A stretch of 64,000 nt of DNA from positions 108,522,235-108,586,234 of the forward strand of contig OY726559.1 in the NCBI GenBank assembly GCA_963383645.1, in the 5' to 3' direction. Positions 1-11,732 of this stretch are shown here, one piece after another (positions within the stretch are counted from its first letter, which is position 1; each line of letters opens with the position of its first letter). A program made the position numbers and the translations under genes. A model generated the notes under the pieces. That model did not search any database and was not told the DNA's origin. It was given only the letters and a program-made list of their open reading frames with translations. This stretch comes from Muscardinus avellanarius. Its lineage: Eukaryota; Chordata; Mammalia; Rodentia; Gliridae.

Positions 1-114
1 CCCGACATCGCTCCTCTGTAACTTTCCTTGAGCACATAAGGAGCTGTCATTTGTATCAGGATATTCCCAACTCATTCAGAGAACTTCCCAAAGATCTGCC
101 TTGTCTTTCCACAG

Positions 115-279
115 AGCTGCAGACAAAGACCAAAGTGACAGTTCTGGAAGGAGACATTCTGGATGCCCAGTGCCTGAGAACAGCCTGCCAGGACATCTCG
201 GTTGTCATCCACGTGGCTTCTGTCATTGACTTTACTGGTGCCCTTCCCAGAAAGACATCCATAGACATCAATGTGAAAG
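115..279 (+). CDS. HSD3B: HSD3B-family internal coding exon (partial gene)
   Basis: Penultimate coding exon of a 3-beta-hydroxysteroid dehydrogenase/delta5-delta4 isomerase. The exon follows a polypyrimidine tract and acceptor ending at 114 and stops before a GT donor at 280. It is 165 bp, in frame, and encodes part of the NAD-binding Rossmann fold, including the VTVLEGDILD and ACQDISVVIH stretches typical of the family. The N-terminal GxxGxxG exon lies left of the window. The exon ends on the first base of a Gly codon that the next exon completes. The enzyme is a membrane-bound ER/mitochondrial protein that converts 3-beta-hydroxy-5-ene steroids to 3-keto-4-ene steroids. The paralogue cannot be assigned from sequence alone; this copy holds the position next to ZNF697 that HSD3B1 holds in human. 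Confidence 0.9.
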
Positions 280-1007
280 GTGTGTTGGTTGGGAGTACGA
301 TGAAGCAGCTGGGTAGGTGAGGATGGTGAACAGGATAAGGTGGGGGAGAGAAGTCCCACCAAAGAACACCTACTGTGCTCTGGTCTAGGGGCCTCTGCTC
401 ACCTATACCAGTCACAGAACTTAGGAGGTTTTTCTCAAGGTTTTTGATGAAGAAACAGCTGAGACAGGTAGTATAGTAGACCTTGGCCAAGGCCCTGCAG
501 ATAGTCAGTGGAAGAGCAGGAATTTACACTCACACCTGTGAGACACCAACTGCCTACAAGCCTCTTCCCTTTGCTCCTCCAATCCAAAGTCACCTTGACT
601 CTGACTCCATGTTCTTCATATCCACCCACCCTGAACTCCCATGGGCCAGAGGAGATGCTGCGGGTACTTCTGCTATCATGCATCTACATCTTGCATCAGG
701 GATGATGAGAACATGCAGGGCCCTCCTAGCTAACTGGAAGGATTCTTCTCCAAAGTACCTGCAAAGCTGGTGGTCAGAGGTTGACCAGGACAGCATGGCC
801 CAGCACTTGCCATCTCATGATATTTTCTTAACAATAATAACTTCCAATTTTCCATAATACTATCTCTTCAGGCACCATTTCATCTAAAATAGAAAGAGTC
901 CTAGCCAGGTGCCTAACATAACTCCTCCTTAGATCCTAATCACCAAAGGTCAAATGACCCTTTCTGAATTGTGGCTTTCCAGGCTACTATAATTAGAGAC
1001 ACCTTAA

Positions 1008-1430
1008 CCAGGCTTGGTGGTGCATGCTTGTAATCCCAGTACTTAGTAGGCTGAGACAGGAGGACTGAAAGGTTTTGGCCAGCCTCAGCAATTTAGGGAG
1101 GCCCTTGGCAACTTAGTGAGACCCTGTTTAAAAAAAAAAAAATAGGGCTGGTAATATAGCTTAGATGTAGAATGTCTCAGCGGGCGTAGTGGTGCACGCT
1201 TGTAATCCCAGCATTCGAGAGGCTGAGACGGGAGGATCACAGTTCGCAGACAGCCTCAGTTACTTAGTGAGGGTCTCCACAACTTAATGAGAACCTGTTT
1301 CAAAATGAAGAATAAAAAATAGGGCAGGGGGTATAGCTCGGAGGTCAAATGCCTCTGGATTCCATCCCCAGACCTGCAAAAAAAAAAAAAAAAAAAAGTA
1401 GAATGTCCCTGGGTTCAATCCCCAGTACCC
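1008..1430 (+). mobile_element. B1-dID SINE, outer copy split by a second SINE
   Basis: The 7SL-like head lies at 1008-1140 and the ID-like half begins at 1143. The copy is interrupted at 1176 and resumes at 1408 with the B-box-like GGGTTCAATCCCCAG. Confidence 0.85.
1177..1397 (+). mobile_element. B1-dID SINE, inner copy with target duplication
   Basis: Full dimer ending in A-rich tail, flanked by the direct repeat GTAGAATGTC at 1167-1176 and 1398-1407. Its 3' end reads CCCCAGACCTGCA, a subfamily variant. Confidence 0.9.
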
Positions 1431-1927
1431 CCCCACACACACACACACAAGAGACACATTAGCTCAAGTAATCTTGCCATGCAATATCATCGCTCTGAGC
1501 CTTAGAGGCCAGCCTTTCCACTAACACAACACCCCAAGACCATGGCACATCTGTTGCCCATGCCTTGACCTTAAAATGACCTCAAAAAAACAACTGAAAG
1601 TTGCTTTTGAATCTCCAGAATCATCTGAACATAGACCCTACCTAAATCCTACATAGGCATAGCCTTAACCTGCCACACTGCAGGATAATGAGAAGTCACC
1701 AGATTTCCAGTCTCTGTCTCACAAAGAACTTTCATTCTTCCAACAACAGAATGCACAGTGAAGCCAACAGTGTTGGTAGCATCAATACAAAAGAGTGTCA
1801 CAGGCTTATAAAATACTTCACAATAATTATTATTCCCCTGCTAGTAAGCAAGTCCATTAGATTATCAGCCTCAGTGCTAAATGTTTAGATAAGTGACACT
1901 CTCTAGAAAATCATATTGCCTAAAAGC

Positions 1928-1928
1928 C

Positions 1929-1963
<35 letters not shown>

Positions 1964-1972
1964 TGTGTGTGT
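1928..1972. repeat. (TG)n microsatellite
   Basis: TG tract with one interruption, immediately left of a reverse SINE; it grew from that SINE's tail. Confidence 0.9.
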
Positions 1973-1975
1973 ATG

Positions 1976-2179
1976 GTATGGTATTGGGGGTAGAACCCAG
2001 AGGCTTTTCTACCTCCAGGCTATACTCCCAGACCTATTTTATACTTTATTTGAAACAGGGCCTCAATAAGTTGCTGAGAGCCTCACTAAGTAGCTGAGGC
2101 TGGCTTCAAAACTGCATGATCCTCCTGTCTCAGCCTCCCAAGCCTGGGGATTACAAATGTGCACCACCACTCCTGGATC
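1976..2179 (-). mobile_element. B1-dID SINE, reverse
   Basis: Both halves are present in reverse orientation, ending in a CCACCACTCC-type head. Confidence 0.85.
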
Positions 2180-2206
2180 CTAAAAGCTTTTAAACAGAAA
2201 AAACTA

Positions 2207-2640
2207 AGCTGAGAATAGTGGTGCACACTTGTAATCCTAGTACTTGGGAGGCTGAGTCAGGAAGGTGGCAGGTTCATGGTCAGCCTCAGCTCCTTAGTGA
2301 GGCCTTCCACAACTTAATGGGACCCTGTTTCAAAATAAAGAATAAAAAATAGGGCTGGGGGTATAACTCAGCGATAGAATACCCCTGAAATCACTGGGCA
2401 TGGTGGGGCATGCTTGTAATTCCAGTACTTGGGAGGCTGAGACAAGATAATCCAGGTTTGCGACCAACCTCAGCTACTTAGTGAGGCCATCCACAGCTTA
2501 GAGAGACGCTGTTTCAAAATAAAAAATAAAATTGGGCTGGGGATGTAGCTCAGAGGCAATATGCTCCTAGTCAATCTTCAGTACGACACACACAAAAAAG
2601 AATACCCCTGAGTTCAATCATCAGTACTGAAAAAAAAAAA
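2207..2640 (+). mobile_element. B1-dID SINE, outer copy split by a second SINE
   Basis: Head and first part of the ID half lie at 2207-2388. The end resumes at 2612 with a poly(A) tail. Confidence 0.85.
2389..2599 (+). mobile_element. B1-dID SINE, inner copy with target duplication
   Basis: Inserted inside the ID half of its host; the 12-bp repeat GAATACCCCTGA flanks it at 2377-2388 and 2600-2611. Confidence 0.88.
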
Positions 2641-2689
2641 AAACAACCAGGAAAAGCTATAAATCTAAATAAATACATGAATGGATGAA

Positions 2690-2815
2690 TAGGTAAGAAA
2701 TGAGAGTAGAGCAAAGGAGGAAGGAATGGATGAAGAAAGGAAAATAAAGAAGGGAAGGAAGTTCACAAGGGAGAGAAGAAGGAAGGGAGGAAGAAAGGGA
2801 GGAAAGAAAGAAGCC
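2690..2815. repeat. Purine-rich (GGAA/GAAA) tract
   Basis: Imperfect GGAA and GAAA repeats, strand-asymmetric, in the HSD3B intron. Confidence 0.8.
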
Positions 2816-3531
2816 TTTGCCCAGGACATTCCTTCCTTCTTCTAGACAGGGTATACCGCATTACCTCCAAGACATACATGTTTTCACTACAACAGGGATT
2901 CTACAAAATTCTAACATCATAGTTATTCCCTGCAGAGGGCACATTCTTCTTTTTTAGTTCTCCAGAGGCTAAAAACAAGTCAGTACAAAACTCCATAAAA
3001 ATTACCTCAATGACTCAAAGAATGATCCCTATAACAAAATTTGTTATTGATCTTCAGAAATAGTGAAAAATACAAGCACTGTAATGTCTACTTAAGAGCA
3101 AAATGTTGCCCATGAATAACAGTATGAGCCTTTGGATCTGAACTCTGAACTGTCCTTGACTGTATGGGTATGGCCTCCTGAATTTGAATTTCAAAGTAGT
3201 CTAACATTTGTAAAATAATATGCATGACAAATAGTAATTTTTAATGTCCAAATTTAAAATAGGAACCCTATGCTCTTTCCAAAACCAAAGTACATACAGT
3301 TTCAAATACACACACAGAAAAAAATCTAGGAAGAAATAAGACATTTTTGGTCATTGGAACCTGAGTGTCAGGTTCTTTTCATTTTGGTGTCTGCAGCATG
3401 TCAGATGTCAGTGCAGCACAGGGAAGAATGCATTAGCGTCTGTCTGACTGGGAAGAATGAGATGAATGTGAATCTGTGGACGGGGCTCTTGATTTATTTA
3501 TCGACACTGAAAGATTGGTCCCCTCCTGTAG

Positions 3532-4343
3532 GTACCGAGCTCCTGTTGGAGGCCTGTGTCCAAGCCAGCGTGCCCATCTTCATCTACACCAGCTCAGTAG
3601 AGGTAGCCGGACCCAACTCCTACAAAGAGATAATCCAGAACGGCCATGAGGAAGAGCATCATGAAACTACGTGGTCTGCTCCATACCCATACAGCAAAAA
3701 GCTGGCTGAGAAGGCTGTGCTGGCAGCTAACGGGAGCCCTCTTAAGAATGGCAGCACCTTGCGGACTTGTGCCTTGAGGCCCATGTACATCTATGGGGAA
3801 GGGAGTCCATCGCTTTTTGGCATTGTGAATAGGGCCCTTGAGAACAATGGGATCCTGCAAAATACAGGAAGGTTCTCTGTAGCCAACCCAGTCTACGTTG
3901 ACAATGTGGCCTGGGCTCACATTCTGGCCTCCAGGACCCTGCAGGATCCCAAGAAGGCCACCAACATTGGAGGACAGTTCTACTACATTTCAGATGATAC
4001 GCCTCATCAAAGCTACGATGACTTCCATTACACCTTGTGCAAAGAATGGGGCTTCTGCCCTGATCCCAGGAAGACCCTTCCTCTGCCTGTGATGTACTGG
4101 CTTGCCTTCCTGCTGGAAACAGTGAGCTTCCTGCTGAGTCCCATTTACAAATATCGACCCCCCTTTAACCGCCACTTACTGGCATTATCAAATACTGTGT
4201 ATACCTTCTCCTATAAAAAAGCTCAGCAGGATCTGGGGTATGAGCCAAAGTACAGCTGGGAAGAAGCCAAGCAGAAAACCACGAATTGGATTGGCTCACT
4301 GGTGGAGAAACACGGGGGCACCCTGAAGAAAAAGACTCAGTGA
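3532..4343 (+). CDS. HSD3B: HSD3B-family terminal coding exon, 3-beta-hydroxysteroid dehydrogenase/isomerase
   Basis: Last coding exon, from the acceptor AG at 3530-3531 to the TGA at 4341-4343. It encodes about 269 residues without a break. Visible family features are the catalytic Ser in [17 protein letters not shown], the Y-x-x-x-K active site as YPYSK, the [11 protein letters not shown] motif, and a hydrophobic segment around [15 protein letters not shown] that fits the membrane-associating region. It ends in the usual Lys-rich SKTQ-like tail (KKKTQ). The reading frame, length and active-site residues all look functional. The enzyme acts on pregnenolone, DHEA and similar steroids with NAD+. 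It is probably one member of the tandem HSD3B cluster seen in other mammals, whose remaining copies would lie to the left. Confidence 0.95.
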
Positions 4344-4606
4344 TGTAAGGACAACAGGGACAGGGACCTGGGTATTGTCAGGAGCTGTATGTCCAGCTCC
4401 TCCATCCAGCTTCCTCTAGAGAGTGTGAAGGAAGAGTCCAGGTCCCACTGCCTCCCTCTGACACATGCCCACCCTAGTGGCTTTGTCAGGACCCCTGTGA
4501 ACTATTGATTGCTTTTCTCCTCTCCAATGCCACATAATTTCTTTAGATAACTCCCATTATTTCAAAAAGCTCAGTGAAAACCCCAATAAATGCTGTACTG
4601 TTAATC
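4344..4606 (+). other. HSD3B: HSD3B 3' UTR
   Basis: The short unique stretch after the stop ends just past an AATAAA at 4585-4590. A 3' UTR of about 250 bp is normal for HSD3B mRNAs. The cleavage point is inferred. Confidence 0.6.
4585..4590 (+). terminator. HSD3B polyadenylation signal AATAAA
   Basis: Canonical AATAAA about 240 bp after the HSD3B stop codon, followed by a T-rich stretch. It is the only such hexamer near the stop. Confidence 0.65.
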
Positions 4607-5059
4607 TACAGATGTCTTTCTCACAACACATACTTTTGTGCTTTTCCTTCCTTTTTCAGGTATGGCCACTATAGTTTGAAAAGGAATCATGGAACTGGGG
4701 TGGCAGGTGGGGGTCAGACCTGGAGGGGACCTGAGCCTGACTCTGACCTACAAGGTTTCAGGCATGTGCTGCATGTGTTCCTGGTCCTCCTACTGCCCCA
4801 GTGGCACTGGGCTCCTGAATATTGATCCTTGATCCTTGACCTTATCTGTCAAGGGGCAATGAATCCTTTTGAAAGTCATCAATGGTCAAGGCCTGTGACC
4901 AAGGAGGAGCCCAACAAGAATCAAGTCCTGCCTCCTCTGAGGTCTGTGGACAGCTCCAACGCAGAACTCAGTGTGAACTCGAACATGGCCTTTACCACGC
5001 ATGCAGAGTTTAGGTGTTTCCTCAATGGGGTTTTAACCCCTCTTATCTTTTTAATTTTT

Positions 5060-5213
5060 TTGTACTAGATATTGAATTCAGGAGCATTCTACCTTTAAGC
5101 TATGTTAGGTTGTTAAGTCTCACTATGTAATTGAGGCTGTCCTAGAACCTGTGATCATCCTTTCTCAGCCTCACAAGTACTAAGATTATAGACATGTACT
5201 ACCACGCCCAGCT
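5060..5213 (-). mobile_element. B1-dID SINE, old reverse copy
   Basis: Diverged, with the ID half shortened; recognisable by CTCAGCCTCACAAGTACT and the CCACGCCCAGCT head. Confidence 0.7.
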
Positions 5214-7548
5214 TAGCTCCTAGACAATCACTGGAAATTAAAATGAGGATAAGCCAGTAGGGGTAATTCCTGCTGAAGAGAAAACAGCCACCCCAAAATG
5301 CCAGATCCTGATCAGGACCTTCACCACTTGATGCTCTGCCCTGCTCACTACCAGCATGGCATGCCTTCAAAGGGAGGGCTGACCGGCATTTTCATTTCCT
5401 ACTCTGTCCCCAGGAAAGTAAGAGCCATCTCCTCCTGTGTCCACATCCTCCTGCCCAAGACCTAGAAGTCTCAGTGGACCCTGGTCACATGTACAACTAC
5501 TGCCTCTCCCCTCCTCCCAGGCTCTTACAAAATGATTCCCCTTCACTGCAGCCCTGCCCCTCCTGGCCTCTAACACCTGTCCAGCTCCTGAGTTTTCCTT
5601 GATCCTTCAGGTTGTGACCCTGTGTGCCTCTCTCCCCACACCTCACCTGTGTCTTCCACTGCACATCGAGTCCTGGCTATTGCTAGCCTAAGAGCACACC
5701 CTGCACAAGAGAGCCACATAAAGTGGACCTCGCCTGGCCTCCAGCAGGGCTCTTATGTTGACCTGCAGTTACACAATGACTCCAGAGACTCTGCTTTACT
5801 CTGAGCCTTCGCCAGGTTACCATGTGACGCATGCAGAGCAGGTGAAACCTGTGGACTAAGGACATTCTGCTCTCCTCGGCTCCTCCCCTCCTCCAGCAAG
5901 TATTAAAAGACCACCGCTTTGCAAAATAATTCACTAGAAGTAAGCTGGAGTTGGTGGCATTCAGGGGCCCGCCATCAGCTCCGCCTTCACCCTTGTGCCG
6001 TGTCATGATGTCCAGCTTCCCCATCTCTCACATACCTGGCTCCCCAGCATCCGGCACCCTGCCTAGCACCTGGTCACACCAAGTGTTCATGCAGAGAGCT
6101 CCTTAGAGACTGTGTTGAGAATTAGAGCCTTGGGGCATGGGGGAGGCTGATCATACACAGTCACTTGCTTAGCACATTATGGGATCCTCTCTGCAGATCC
6201 AGCCCTGGGCTTCAATAAAGGAGTCCTAGTTTGATGTCTCTGTCAATCAAATGACAGCACTGCACTGCTATCACGGAATTCAGCCTCCAGAACTGAATTC
6301 TGTCCTTCCTCCCACTTACCTGGGAAATCCTCCGCAGGTATGAACAGTACAGCAGCTTGGACACTGAACATACGCTCATGTTCTTCAGTCTATCTGCACA
6401 CAAGCCAAGTTGACATGTGACACACCTTGCCACCCCACCCCCTTCTGTTGGTGCCAAAGCTGAACATTTCCTGCTGCTGTAAGAAGCAGGACACCAGATG
6501 CATGCAGAGTAGATGGTGAAGAGTCCCCCTTATCCCCTGGGCAGCTGGACCTGGAAAGCCCTGGAATGTGCTTTGGGTCAACAGAGATGGCCTGAAAGCA
6601 GGCTTGCAGCAGAAAACCAATCAGCACTAGGCGGTTCAATCTAGGAACTGGCCAGGCATGCTCCTCCCCTCTGTCACCCAGAAAAGGAAAACAATTTGAC
6701 TGCAAAGGGCAGCTGAGCAAAGTGACCATAGGAAATGAGCCTTGGTCGGGCAGTGAGTGGGTGATGAAGGTCAGAAAGAAGAGGACAGTGGCTAACTGTG
6801 CAAAAGAAGGGCCAGTGTCTGCTTTCTGTGATCCTTCCTGCCTTCTCCAGTGAGAGCAAACACAAAATCATTCCAAGGTTAAGAACATCTCTAGCCTTGA
6901 TGATCAAATCCCCAAATTCCCACGTGACCAGGAGGAGTTCCTACTCCACCCACTCAGGGCAACTTTTTAGATGTAGCCCCAAGACCAGATTCCCTATTTT
7001 CCTTCTTTAAGATATTCTTACCTAAAGTCTGGAGTTCAGTATTCTCAGGAGTTGCCTGTGGACCAGGAGCTGGCATAGTTAATGCTTCCAGCCCAAAGTC
7101 AGGCAAAGAATGCAGTGAGCACAGCTCTGTGATTGTCTCCAGGGCCTCTGCATTCCCAGGGCCCTACTGGGCAATCACAGGACCCATGCACACGCAAGCA
7201 AGGAAGTAGTTGTGATCACTGAAAGAAAGGAAAGTGATGGATGATGGACCCCGTGCTTCTTCCTATCTCCTCTGTCTTCATTTCTTCCTCAGGAACTGCT
7301 GACTCATTTTTGTTTGGGTAGAAACTATCTAAGAAATCTGATCAAAAGGTCACCCTAGTTCCTGAGTTCCCTTCAGGATCATCAGTAATCATTAATTTCT
7401 GAGAATGGGAAAAAATATTTTATGTGACTCAGGAATATATTCTTCATAGGTTAAAGACTAGTTCTGTTCTCCATAGCTACTTGTTCTTAATCTTTTCCCC
7501 AACCTCCACATTGAAAAAAATAAAAACAAATCTTTGGAATGGGTATGT

Positions 7549-7702
7549 ACACCCAGACATGGTGGCATGTGCCTATAATCCCAGTTCTTGGGAGGCTGAA
7601 AAAGGAGAGCCACAGGTCTAAGCATAGCCTCAGCAACATAGCCAGGCCATGCCTCAAAATAAAAAATTAAAAAGGGTGGGATGTAGTTCAAAAGTAGAAT
7701 GT
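7549..7702 (+). mobile_element. B1-dID SINE truncated by the next one
   Basis: Head through GTAGAATGTTG, then directly abutted by a second SINE; its own B-box end is missing. Confidence 0.75.
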
Positions 7703-7850
7703 TGCCGTGGTGGTGCACGCTTGTAATCCCCGCGCTTGGGAGGCAGAGACAGGAGGATCACACAGGTTTGAAGCCAGCCTCGCTATCTCGCTATATTTAA
7801 AAAGATAGGTCTGGGAGTCCTGGGCTCAATCCCCAGTAGTATACCCCCCC
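7703..7850 (+). mobile_element. B1-dID SINE with internal deletion
   Basis: Starts CCGTGGTGGTGCACGCTTG with the CCCCGCGCTTGG variant. The linker and part of the ID half are lost; it ends CTCAATCCCCAGTA. Confidence 0.75.
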
Positions 7851-8046
7851 AAAATGGATATGTGCTATAACAAACACATTCCCGATGTCCCAAAAGCCAC
7901 CTGAGCCTAGGAATGCAGCCTGATTCACTCATTAAGAATGTGCAAACAATTTAGACCTCAGACATTAGCCAATTCCAGGATGATCTAGGATCCACCTGAA
8001 CTTTCTTCTCCAAGAGCCAGAAAACTGTATTTGTAAAGGTATGGGC

Positions 8047-8350
8047 AGTTAGCTGGGCATTGTGGTACATGCTTGTCATCCCAGCATTTGAGAGGCTGAG
8101 ACAGGAGGATCTGGGTTCTTAGCCAGCCTCAGCTGCTTAATGAAGCCCTTTGCAACTCAGTGAGACCCTGTTTCAAAATAATAAATAAAAAAAAATAGGG
8201 CTGGGAGTGTAGCTCAGAGGTAGAATGCCCCTGGTTCCATCCCCAGTACCACAATAAATAAATAAATAAATAAATAATAGGCCTGGGGTGTAGTTCAGAG
8301 GTAGAATACCCCTGGGTTTCCACCCTCAGTATCGTAAAAAAAAATAAAGT
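8047..8350 (+). mobile_element. B1-dID SINE followed by an extra ID-like unit
   Basis: Complete dimer 8047-8255, an (AAAT)n tail to 8276, then a separate ID-like half at 8277-8350 with its own A-rich tail. Confidence 0.8.
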
Positions 8351-8599
8351 ATGGATAATGAATTTTTTAGAACCGTGATCCATGTAGCTTCTGTCACAAC
8401 CATTTAGCCCTGCCATTATAGCATGAAAGTCACCACAGACCATCTATAAATGTGGTTTCATGGGTGAGACTATATTTCAATAAAATCTTATTTACAAGAA
8501 AACTTTGGCCAGATCGAGTAGCTTGGCCACCCCACCCCATTTTAACAGAACATGGCTTCCATAGATTGAGCTGAGCGACATTTAATAGGTGACAAATAA

Positions 8600-11500
8600 G
8601 GAAGAATGACATGGTAAAAGATTAATATGGATTTAATGACAAATATTCCATATTGGTTGCTGAAAACCAGAATACTGCCCAAGGAACCATCATTAAATAA
8701 AATGCAAGACAATTCTCACATATACAGGCACACTCACACAAAACCTGTTACTCTTAGGAACATTATTGTTTTAACACAGAGATGTAAAATAACATTACAG
8801 TGAAGAAAAATGTGCACAAACTTCAGAAACACAGGTTAAGATTGTCTATGAACACAGATTTTTAATTGTACGTTGTCCATATCACAGTCTCTTGACTGTA
8901 TAGAGACCACATGGCTCAAGCGGTTCACTTCTCATCATTGAGATTCAATCAAAACCATTTAATCTTTTCAACTGCTGCAGATTTTGCTTCCTATGGAGCA
9001 GCAGAGGAAGCCTGCTCTTGACCAGACTCCCCAGGAAGCAGATAACACGCTTCCCCTGTGCATCCTTAATGAGTCGGAGGAGGGAATCTTCATGGTAGCA
9101 AGTTCGAGGATGAGCCAGTTCACAGGGTTTACTGAAGGAATACTATAATTCTAGAAACAACCACCCGAACTCATGTGGCTTCACTGAATGCAGGTATCTT
9201 CCCTGAAGGAGTATAAGAAAAATGAAATCACATTTAAATACACCAAGGGGGTGGGGTGTTGGCAGCTAAATGGCTTTCTTCTGCAACTGGATTTGCTGGC
9301 AGAAAGAATATTTAGTAGTTGACTCTCTTATCTATGATAAAAGAACAAGAGAAGACTAATGAAGTCCAAGGACTTTCACCACCATTATTTTACCTTAGTT
9401 TCAATCTCCATTCTCCACTGAACCCCCTCTTTAAAGTTGCCGGTAAGCATCATATCCGATACTGGCAAGAATGTGCATAGTGATGCCTGCAGAAGACCAA
9501 AGTCAACCACAAGGTGGACAATCAAACCATGAATAAGATCAGAGTTTGGATGAGATTTCACAGGCACAGACTTGAGAGAACTTAACAGCTGAAAAAGAGG
9601 TAGATGTGTATGAAAAAAAAAAAAAAAACACCCACACACACACACACACAAAAGAATGAGATCACCTATAAATTGGCTATATTATTTTTAGGTACACTTG
9701 GTATTTAGACTACAAGAATCAGAATAAATAATGGAAATGTATTTTGCCTGAATGCCTCTTAACTAAAATAATTAAAAACAGAATTAGTGTCTTTCAAAAC
9801 TATCCCTAGTATGAACATCCATTTGTATTTGTGAGTAATGATAAATTAAGAGGGCAAGATCAGCAAGTAATATACAAACCCAGAATTCTCAGGATTTTTT
9901 TTAAGTGTTCTATATTGACAAAAACATGCTTTTCTACAGTCCCCAAAAAGGTTCTCTGCTAGAACACAAGTGGTCAAGTATAAATTACTAGCATTCACAG
10001 AAACATTGTTAAAACTGTAAAAAAAAAAAAAAAAAAAAGCCATCTTGTAGCTTTTTCCCCCTCTTCACCCGTGTCCAACAGTTTGTGAAGATATTTCCAT
10101 GGTCACAGGGTAAAGAATGTCAGTGAAGAAAACAGTACCGCTCTCCACAACTCTAACTTCTAAAGACTACCAAAGGGAGGGCGTTTTCAGCATAAGTAAC
10201 TGAACTCTATACAAGAGTCATCTAACTACAATCCCCTATTAGAAACAAACATAACCAGGACACCCTAATTAGGTGACAAAGACCAGCTTTGTCAATAAGG
10301 ACATCTTTGGCCCTTCTAGGCTAGCTCTGAGTTTCCCATCAAGCATAAGAATGTTCAGAGTCCTTATGGTATTACATAAATCACGACAGGTAAGTCTTCC
10401 TAGCAGCTGAGCTGGAGAACACAAAAGTTCAGGCCGTACCTCTTTATGCTGTCCTCAGCCGTCCTCAGGACAGCCTGCCGTACTCCTGCCCCAGGCTCTC
10501 TCTAAGACAGGGGTCATAATACTGATTTGCCTCACAAAGATGTGAGAGACAGCTAACAATCAATCCATAAAAAGCATAAAGCACTCTGCAAAGTCAAGAG
10601 TGCTATTTTGGCATCTATGTAACAACTAGAAAACATTCATTGCTTGTGCTATTTGGCAATTTTGCATGTACACTTCGTCCTGACTGTACCCTCTTTGTGT
10701 AAAGCCTGGAGATTTCTACAGTGCCTCCATGTGTAGAGAAAAAAAAAAATTCTTGCTTGGACTAGATCCCCCATTGATACAGAGTTGGGGATTTGTGGGG
10801 GAAAGGGCGCACACGTGCAGAATGAAGGCAAAAGAGACAAAGGAGCCTCGCGCCCCAACAAGACTTTGCTTTCCGGGATAAGGCCAGCAAAACTCTGACT
10901 TTTGTAGCAGGTCGCTGGAGCAGTATCAAGCTGACCTGAGAAGGAGAAAGTCACACATAGCTGGGATTGTTCCATTTCCCTGCACTTAGAATATCACAAA
11001 GGACACCTTCAAGAAATACCGGGCACACATCTGACCCAGGAGGCAGAAGCGAGCCATCCGCATGGCTTGAACGAGAGCATTTTCAAGGCAGTAATGAAGA
11101 ACCGGGGGCAGGATTTCCCAATTCTGAGAATTAACTGCCTATTTATGAATTTCTAACTCCAGAGGTTGCCCCTTGAGTACTTTTTTTCTGCCCAGTTTCC
11201 CCAGGGTCATCTCAAAATAGCAGCTCACCGTGGCTCAGAGACAGGAAGGGAAGAGCATACTAAATATTCTCTTAAAATTTGACAAAGTTCTCTCAACTGC
11301 AGCTGATGTGGGGGGGTGTCAAGGCAAACACGGGCCTACCAGCTGGTGGAATCAGAGGGAACTACTGATACTGGCCTTTAGTTACCCATAACTATCTAAC
11401 CAGTCCTCCCGATTCCCACAGGCCATCAAGGCCCAACCTACTCTTCCGCCTGCCATGCTGTTCTCCAAATCCCCTCCTCGGGGTTCTCAAAGCGCCGGCT

Positions 11501-11732
11501 CCCTCATGTTCTTCACTCCCTACAGTACGTGTTTGAGGGAATCATCAGCGTGAGCCTGACTCCAGGAAGTTTCTTCGATGGAGAGGAGGTAGGCAAAAAA
11601 AAAAATAGCACCTGGAAATCGCAACTTTTACCCAGCCCTCCAGGTCAGGACCCCCCAACGCCAAGAGGCTCCGCAGTCACCCCGGCTTCTGTCCACCGTC
11701 GGCGGCCAGGACACTGCTCCCGGCGCGGCGGC
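8600..11732 (-). other. ZNF697: Probable ZNF697 3' UTR
   Basis: This 3.1-kb stretch lies directly downstream of the ZNF697 stop and contains no SINE, in a window where SINEs occur about every 800 bp. That fits a long, constrained 3' UTR. It holds only an A-run with (CA)n at 9615-9650 and an A-run at 10020-10038. The true 3' end is inferred. Confidence 0.5.
8632..8637 (-). terminator. Candidate ZNF697 poly(A) signal (ATTAAA)
   Basis: On the - strand an ATTAAA is followed about 20 nt later by a T-rich run. It sits where the SINE-free block ends and SINEs resume to the left. The choice among weak hexamers is uncertain. Confidence 0.3.

Larger units (their letters stand above)
280..3531 (+). other. 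HSD3B intron between the two coding exons
   Basis: This 3.25-kb intron runs from the GT at 280 to the AG at 3530-3531. It holds two pairs of nested SINEs, one reverse SINE, a (TG)n tract and a purine-rich tract at about 2690-2815. The open frame upstream of exon 4 (from 3354) is intronic read-through, not coding sequence. Confidence 0.8.
4607..8600. other. Intergenic region between HSD3B and ZNF697
   Basis: No exon-like open frame with family similarity is visible. The stretch holds one degraded reverse SINE (5060-5213), forward SINEs at 7.55-8.35 kb and otherwise unique sequence. The short open frames here have no recognisable domains. Confidence 0.55.

Noticed and set aside
3354..3531. In-frame extension upstream of the HSD3B last exon
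   Set aside because: Lies before a good acceptor and lacks similarity to the family; it is intron.
8050..8350. tRNA-like sequences (here and in all SINEs) as tRNA genes
   Set aside because: They are ID-derived halves of SINEs with A-rich tails; no cloverleaf-capable intact tRNA was seen.
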